A stretch of 64,000 nt of DNA from assembly GCA_963575645.1 (NCBI GenBank), contig OY754473.1, positions 5,704,001-5,768,000 of the forward strand, in the 5' to 3' direction. How positions within the stretch are numbered: the stretch's first letter is position 1; the number at the start of each line of letters is the position of its first letter. Under the pieces are notes generated by a model. That model saw only the letters and a program-made list of their open reading frames with translations, had not been told where the DNA came from and made no database searches. Of the stretch, positions 59,261 through 64,000 are shown in pieces. Made by a program: the position numbers and the translations under genes. The stretch is from Xanthostigma xanthostigma. Taxonomy: Eukaryota; Arthropoda; Insecta; Raphidioptera; Raphidiidae.

Positions 59261-60469
59261 TAAAATTTTTATTAGTTCTCTCTTTAAGAGAACTTGCAAT
59301 TAATATTTCGACTTTGTTGTAATATTTCAATGAGAATCATTTTTTTTTTCACTAATTGACAATATAATGTAGTAGCTTATTAATGGGCCTATAAATATGC
59401 TATTAAATAAGTCATCAGCAAATAGTATAGGTAAAACTAGTTTCCAAATTATTTATGATTGATTTTTAAAGATTTTGATTTTTTATATCGCGATTTTTTT
59501 TTCTTTCAATGAATTTCGTTAATAAATATTTTTGCATACATTTTTAAAAGTCAGTTTATTGCTTTTTTTTAACTTTTGTTTTGATAAATTTTGATTATTT
59601 TAAAGGTTTGTTTTTATTAAATTCGTAGGCTCGTTTTAGGTACGTCGTACTTATATTATAACCAAAGCAGTCGGCGCATTTTTCCGCATATGAATCGCGC
59701 GCGTCAGTTCCCTGCGGGCCCTTCTAAGGGCCCGAAAAAAATAACCCGATCCCACACTGTGCATGATTTTTGGGTATTATTAATTTGTAAAATCTCCCCC
59801 GGGTACTGCAACTCGCAGTTGTGGTTTAAAACACTGTGAGACTGCCCCCGGGGGCGCAGGGCATAAAATTGATTATTTACTAATTACTAAACATTTCATC
59901 TTAATATTATATGACTCTATTATTGAGCATGTTAATTTTAAGTTAAGCTGCTCAATTATTTTTACTTGAAATTATATTTTGCAGGTTAGTGGAAAGTCAA
60001 AAAAGTATAATACCAATTTTTATTTATCTATTGCGATAGATAAAAATATCGGTATTGAAAACTAAACTAAAAATTTGATTTTAAAAAGACTTCCCAGACG
60101 GGAGTGGTTTTAATAAAAATATTTTGTCATAAATAATTTTTTTTCGAGGTCGAATAGAGGGGGGGGGGGCTAAACTTAAGTATATTTTCTTTATTATATT
60201 TTGTGCCTGTAATATTTAATATTTTGATCCATTCTGTACACACGTGTGAAAGTGTGGCCCATTTAATTTCTTTTGTAATAATATGATAATGTGTCTTATA
60301 CTCTATCCCTTATATGGAAGTTGATTTGGCAACGTGTATTTCGCATTTAGCATGTGCGTAGATTCATCAACTGGCTAATTTGACAAGCATTAAAAAAATA
60401 AACATGACGAATATTACATAAGCTCTCTTTTAGAAGCCGAGATTGTGGCAATCCCCATGGCTCCCCTAT
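59261..60469. other. AT-rich stretch with a structured GC island
   Basis: 59715-59740 has the hairpin GGGCCCTTCTAAGGGCCC and 59797-59860 has CCCCCGGGT ... GCCCCCGGGGGC. A GGGGGGGGG run is near 60162. The function is unknown. Confidence 0.45.
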
Positions 60470-60786
60470 TATAATACGCGCCACGAATCTAAAAGGCTCG
60501 GAAGTTAGATGCGAATGCGGCTTGCGCTTGTACAGTCTACTACAAACTCGCATCTCAACAAAACTAAAATAACAATAACAACTTGACAATAGCGTACTCG
60601 ACTGTACTTTAAAGCAGGAAAGCGACAAGTGACAAAAGCAACGAGTGATCACGGCCAATCACCGACGAGCGCACGTTCCGTGCAGGTAGCTGGGAGGTGG
60701 CGGGAGTATCAACGGCTCTAAAACGTGCCTTTGCGACGCTGTTTGTGACTAACTTCCGAACCTTTTAGATCCGTCGCGCGTATTAT
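60470..60786. mobile_element. MITE family F, copy 5
   Basis: TATAATACGCGCCACGAATC to CGTCGCGCGTATTAT. Confidence 0.85.
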
Positions 60787-60914
60787 GCAAGCCCTCAGTT
60801 TCCGCTTGCAAGGTAAACTGTTGAAAGAAAAGTTACAGTCGCTGAACACGAGGCTGGGAGCTTTTCCATAATAAATTTTTACAAAAGTTATTACCTTTTG
60901 TAAAAATTTATTAA

Positions 60915-61617
60915 GGAGGTTGATGCGTTACAGTCCCAATCAAAAGTAAGTCGAATTCTAAATGAGAACTTTTCCATAATACATTTTTACAAAAGGTTAT
61001 AAGTCGATGATACCAATAAATTATTGTCATAAAGGCATAAATAAACATTTTTTTTAAATATTAATTAATTATTTCAGTATTTTACTATTTTTTTGTACAA
61101 AGTTAGGGTAGAAAAAATAAATTTATGTAAATATCTGTATTTTACATATTTTTTGCAGTAACTAATTAAAAAAAGAAATTAGAAGTAATAAAAATTAAAA
61201 TTAAATCATTAAAAAGTTGAAAATTCAGTTGAAATTGTTAAAATTGTCAAGAATAAAAGTCCATAATCGAAAAGTGCTAAGGTTTAATAATTTTTTTTAT
61301 TGATTAAATGTCTCCTAATTAAATTGGAAAAAATATTAAAATATGCGTAAGACATCGATGCTTTACCTACATAGTTAGTTTTCGGAACTTCTGACATTAT
61401 TTGGTTAGTTGCAAAAAATTAAAATGTAGGTACCGTTTGCATGCTAGGTTGACATATTTTCCATAAGACTACATGTAAAAGTTTTTTTTTTAATTTTTGA
61501 CTTTATAAATCTCCTAATGATTTTTGATTTTTTACAGAAAATTTTGTCATAAAAAAATCTATTAAAAAACTTTATTTCAGATTTTTTTCATTATCTTCGT
61601 AAAACGGCTCAACCTCC
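60915..61617. mobile_element. Element D, copy 3
   Basis: 703 bp, TTAA on both sides. A stray 35-bp D fragment (TTTTCCATAATAAATTTTTA), partly inverted, sits just before it at 60868-60905. Confidence 0.85.
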
Positions 61618-61621
61618 TTAA

Positions 61622-61984
61622 ATTGTAAGCGCGATAAGTTACGCCACTGTTTTTTATTATTCGGTTCATCAGAGATGGTCGATTGCTGTCAACAATGTCA
61701 CATTTGTAGTTTTCACAAAACTATGCATAAAATTATATTTAAATGTGCAGACAAGCCAGTGCATAAATGTTTGTGTTTTTTTTTTGTTGCAATTTTTTTA
61801 CCATATACAGAATTTAAGAAATTTGTTTTGCAATGATATTTTAGTATATCGTTTCAAGATTAATGACTTATTTTTTAACCGATTTCAAAAAAGGAGGAGG
61901 TTGTCTAAACGAGTCGGATATACAGATTGGTTCATTTTGAAAACATTTTAAAATCGGTTAGTCTGTAAACTTTCCCGCTATATA
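61622..61984. other. Spacer
   Basis: Nothing recognised. Confidence 0.5.
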
Positions 61985-61992
61985 TTAAATAC

Positions 61993-62335
61993 TAGAGCTG
62001 TAACAAACCGTATAGTATTCGTTACTGAGTAACGGGTACATCGTCCGACTCGAAGTAATGAATCGTTGCTTACAAACTCATTTCGTTACTCGCATTTGTC
62101 GTATCCATGTCAGTTCGACTCGTTTGATGCGGTTATACGTTATACGAACGAAGTCATACCGTATCACGTATGCGACGCGCCTCGATGCGATGGTGCATGC
62201 TTGATGCTGTTAGTACACGTTTGTATGTAGTATGAAAAGTAACGAGTAACGTAACGATACGAAAGTAACGGGTACTGGTTCATTAAGTAACGAATACATA
62301 CGGGTACACAATTTCTCGTTACTTTTACAGCTCTA
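61993..62335. mobile_element. hAT-like MITE with 8-bp TSD ttaaatac
   Basis: TAGAGCTGTAACAAA and (complement) TAGAGCTGTAAAAGTAAC; perfect ttaaatac at 61985-61992 and 62336-62343. Many GTTACTCG/CGAGTAAC motifs inside. Confidence 0.9.
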
Positions 62336-62360
62336 TTAAATACTTCACAATAAATTGATA

Positions 62361-62708
62361 CTATAGCGGTCACGCCCGGATTCACCCGGGTGCAAAAGAA
62401 CGAATGGGGAGGAGGGACATGAGTACGCACGTTCATATTAGTTTACCGAGATTAATGTTGTGTCCAAATTTCATGATGATCGGAGTTACCGTTCAAACGT
62501 TTTTGTCAGACAGACAAATTTTGAGTTACATTTTGCAACATTTTTCATTGATGCTCCGCTCCTATTGGTCGTAGCGTGATATTATATGGCCTATAGCCTT
62601 CGACGATGAATTGGCTATCCAACAAAACAAATTTCAATTCGAACCAGCAGTTCTTGAGATTAGCGCGTTCAACCAAACAAACTCCTCAGCTTTATATATT
62701 AGTGTAGG
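62361..62708 (-). mobile_element. Helitron family A, copy 8
   Basis: CCGGATTCACCCGGGTGCAA hairpin side to TATATTAGTGTAGG. Confidence 0.8.
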
Positions 62709-63240
62709 TTATAAAAAACGTCCATCTAAAAATAATCAGAATAGTTTCCAGGGATCTGAAAAAGTTGAGATATAATGAAAACTCGATTTTAGAAAATTGA
62801 ACTCAATTGAAAATGTTTAATAGCGTGAAGTAAAAAATGGCCATTTTATGGACAAAATATGGGTTAAATCGAAAAAATAAGTTGAACTGAAATATTTTGT
62901 CTTAAGATAAATGCCCCACCTGTATATCCTAAGAATTCGATTATGGAATTCAAAGGTAGACAACTGAACGTCTCAAGTTTTTTTTGTTTATAACAGACGC
63001 TAACGATCCCAGTTGTCGCGCGTCTATATGATCTACAATCTGTCGATTTTTTTCTATAATAAATTTGACATTAAGCATTCCTTGACCCGCAAACTGATGA
63101 ATAATTGGGCGCGAATGTGGTGTTAGATTATTATTCAATAATAATTTTTTGATTAGGATGCAAATGACATAATGGGCACTTTGTGTAATACGCGACCACA
63201 ACATTATACAGACTGTTTTATTCTTCACGGCCTCATTTAA
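62709..63240. other. Spacer
   Basis: Nothing recognised. Confidence 0.5.
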
Positions 63241-63242
63241 TT

Positions 63243-63497
63243 TTTTGACGTGATAACGTCTTATAAATTGATGAAACACCGGCTGCACGCACGAAACGTG
63301 TCCCGTTCCGCCTGAGCCTGAGCGTGCAAGCGAGAGCGCGGTATAAGCGATAGAGAGGCACGATCGGCCCAAGCGTCGGCTTGTACGCATTTCTCTCTCT
63401 TCTCGCGTGACGTCAGAGAGTTCATCAATGTTTCTTTATGACGTTATCACGTAAAACTATCGTCCGTAAACCGACTTTACAGACAATCAATTTTTTT
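63243..63497. mobile_element. Repeat M, copy 2
   Basis: Nearly identical to 47166-47415, same orientation; here the right inner end keeps the full GACGTTATCACGT. Confidence 0.85.
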
Positions 63498-63659
63498 GGG
63501 TAGTATTTAAACGAGTGACTGTAAATTACAATTTTGGGTGACGAAAATAATCAATTTGGGTTACTCTATTACTAAGTGAGCGACTGACTGCGATGTTAAT
63601 TGACTGCCAATTAAATATACATTTTTTAGAAAACGCAGTTCTATTCAAACAATTAACTA

Positions 63660-63780
63660 TTTAATTCGCATACCGCGTTATCGTTCACCCCGGAATTGTT
63701 TTTTTAAAAACTCCACATTTGCCCCTTCCCGTTTCACTGTGAGACAATTCGCATACCCGTTTATCGTTCACCCCGGAATT
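63660..63780. repeat. Short array resembling the 34-kb units
   Basis: Two CGTTCACCCCGGAATT stretches about 85 bp apart, with TTTTTTAAAAACTCCACA and CTTCCCGTTTCACTG between, as in the 34130-34990 units. Confidence 0.6.
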
Positions 63781-63951
63781 AATGCTCCGCTCCTAATGGT
63801 CGTAGCCTGATTTTATATACTCGATAGCCTTCCTCGATAAATGGGCTATCCAACAAAAAAAAAATTTTTCATTTTGAACCAGTAGTTCCTGAGATTAGCG
63901 CGTTCAAACAAACAAACAAACAAATTCTTCAGCTTTATATATTAGTATAGA
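63781..63951 (-). mobile_element. Helitron family A, copy 9 (3' part missing)
   Basis: ATGCTCCGCTCCTAATGGTC to TATATTAGTATAGA|T; only the 5' half. Confidence 0.8.
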
Positions 63952-64000
63952 TTATTGAACGAAATCGCAAACTTTTTATGACACTGTGTATATATATTTT

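Overview
The window reads as an AT-rich animal nuclear genome, most likely an insect and probably a moth or butterfly. There are spliced exons, no bacterial-style gene packing, and a dense load of non-autonomous transposons. The lepidopteran call rests on the many Helitron copies that start TCTATACTAAT or TCCTATACC and end in a C/G-rich hairpin plus CTAG|T, a style I associate with Lepidoptera. I could not search any database.

Only one host gene is supported, on the + strand. Three GC-rich exons (23030-23196, 41400-41611, 42913-43046) have consensus splice sites and join in one open frame. Exon 1 ends with two bases of a codon, exon 2 supplies the third, exon 2 ends with one base, and exon 3 supplies the other two and runs to a TAG stop. 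They encode the last 170 residues of a protein whose upstream exons were not found. The tail starts with an LPSYEEA (LPxY) motif, is Ser/Thr/Cys-rich in the middle, and carries an acidic di-leucine stretch. It looks like a cytoplasmic tail that recruits WW-domain proteins. I cannot name the gene.

Almost everything else is repeat. 1-5.7 kb: a direct repeat, Helitrons, an hAT MITE, and two copies of a 330-bp TIR family. 6.2-13.9 kb: a Helitron with a SINE in its end, three TSD-bounded hAT or TA elements, and a pogo-like MITE. 14.5-18.8 kb: two inverted Helitrons, a 765-bp foldback, an (AG)n tract and a 120-bp tandem repeat. 19.6-23 kb: TIR elements, including an hAT with a second element inside. 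The 18.2-kb intron (23.2-41.4 kb) holds a LINE remnant, MITEs, a four-layer nest at 31.8-33.3 kb, an 81-bp tandem array with alternating unit types (34.1-35.0 kb), and a Helitron sharing about 390 bp with the start of the same intron. After the gene (43.3-64 kb) come a deleted Harbinger element, foldbacks, more hAT, Helitron and TIR copies, a deleted Tc1/mariner relative, and a GC-rich block of unknown nature at 58.7-59.9 kb.

The best candidates for something undescribed are a six-copy non-autonomous Helitron family, a foldback family whose arms keep an open reading frame, hammerhead-like cores at three loci, and the crowding of transposons right next to all three splice acceptors. No intact transposase, reverse transcriptase or Rep/helicase is present, so these elements depend on enzymes encoded elsewhere.
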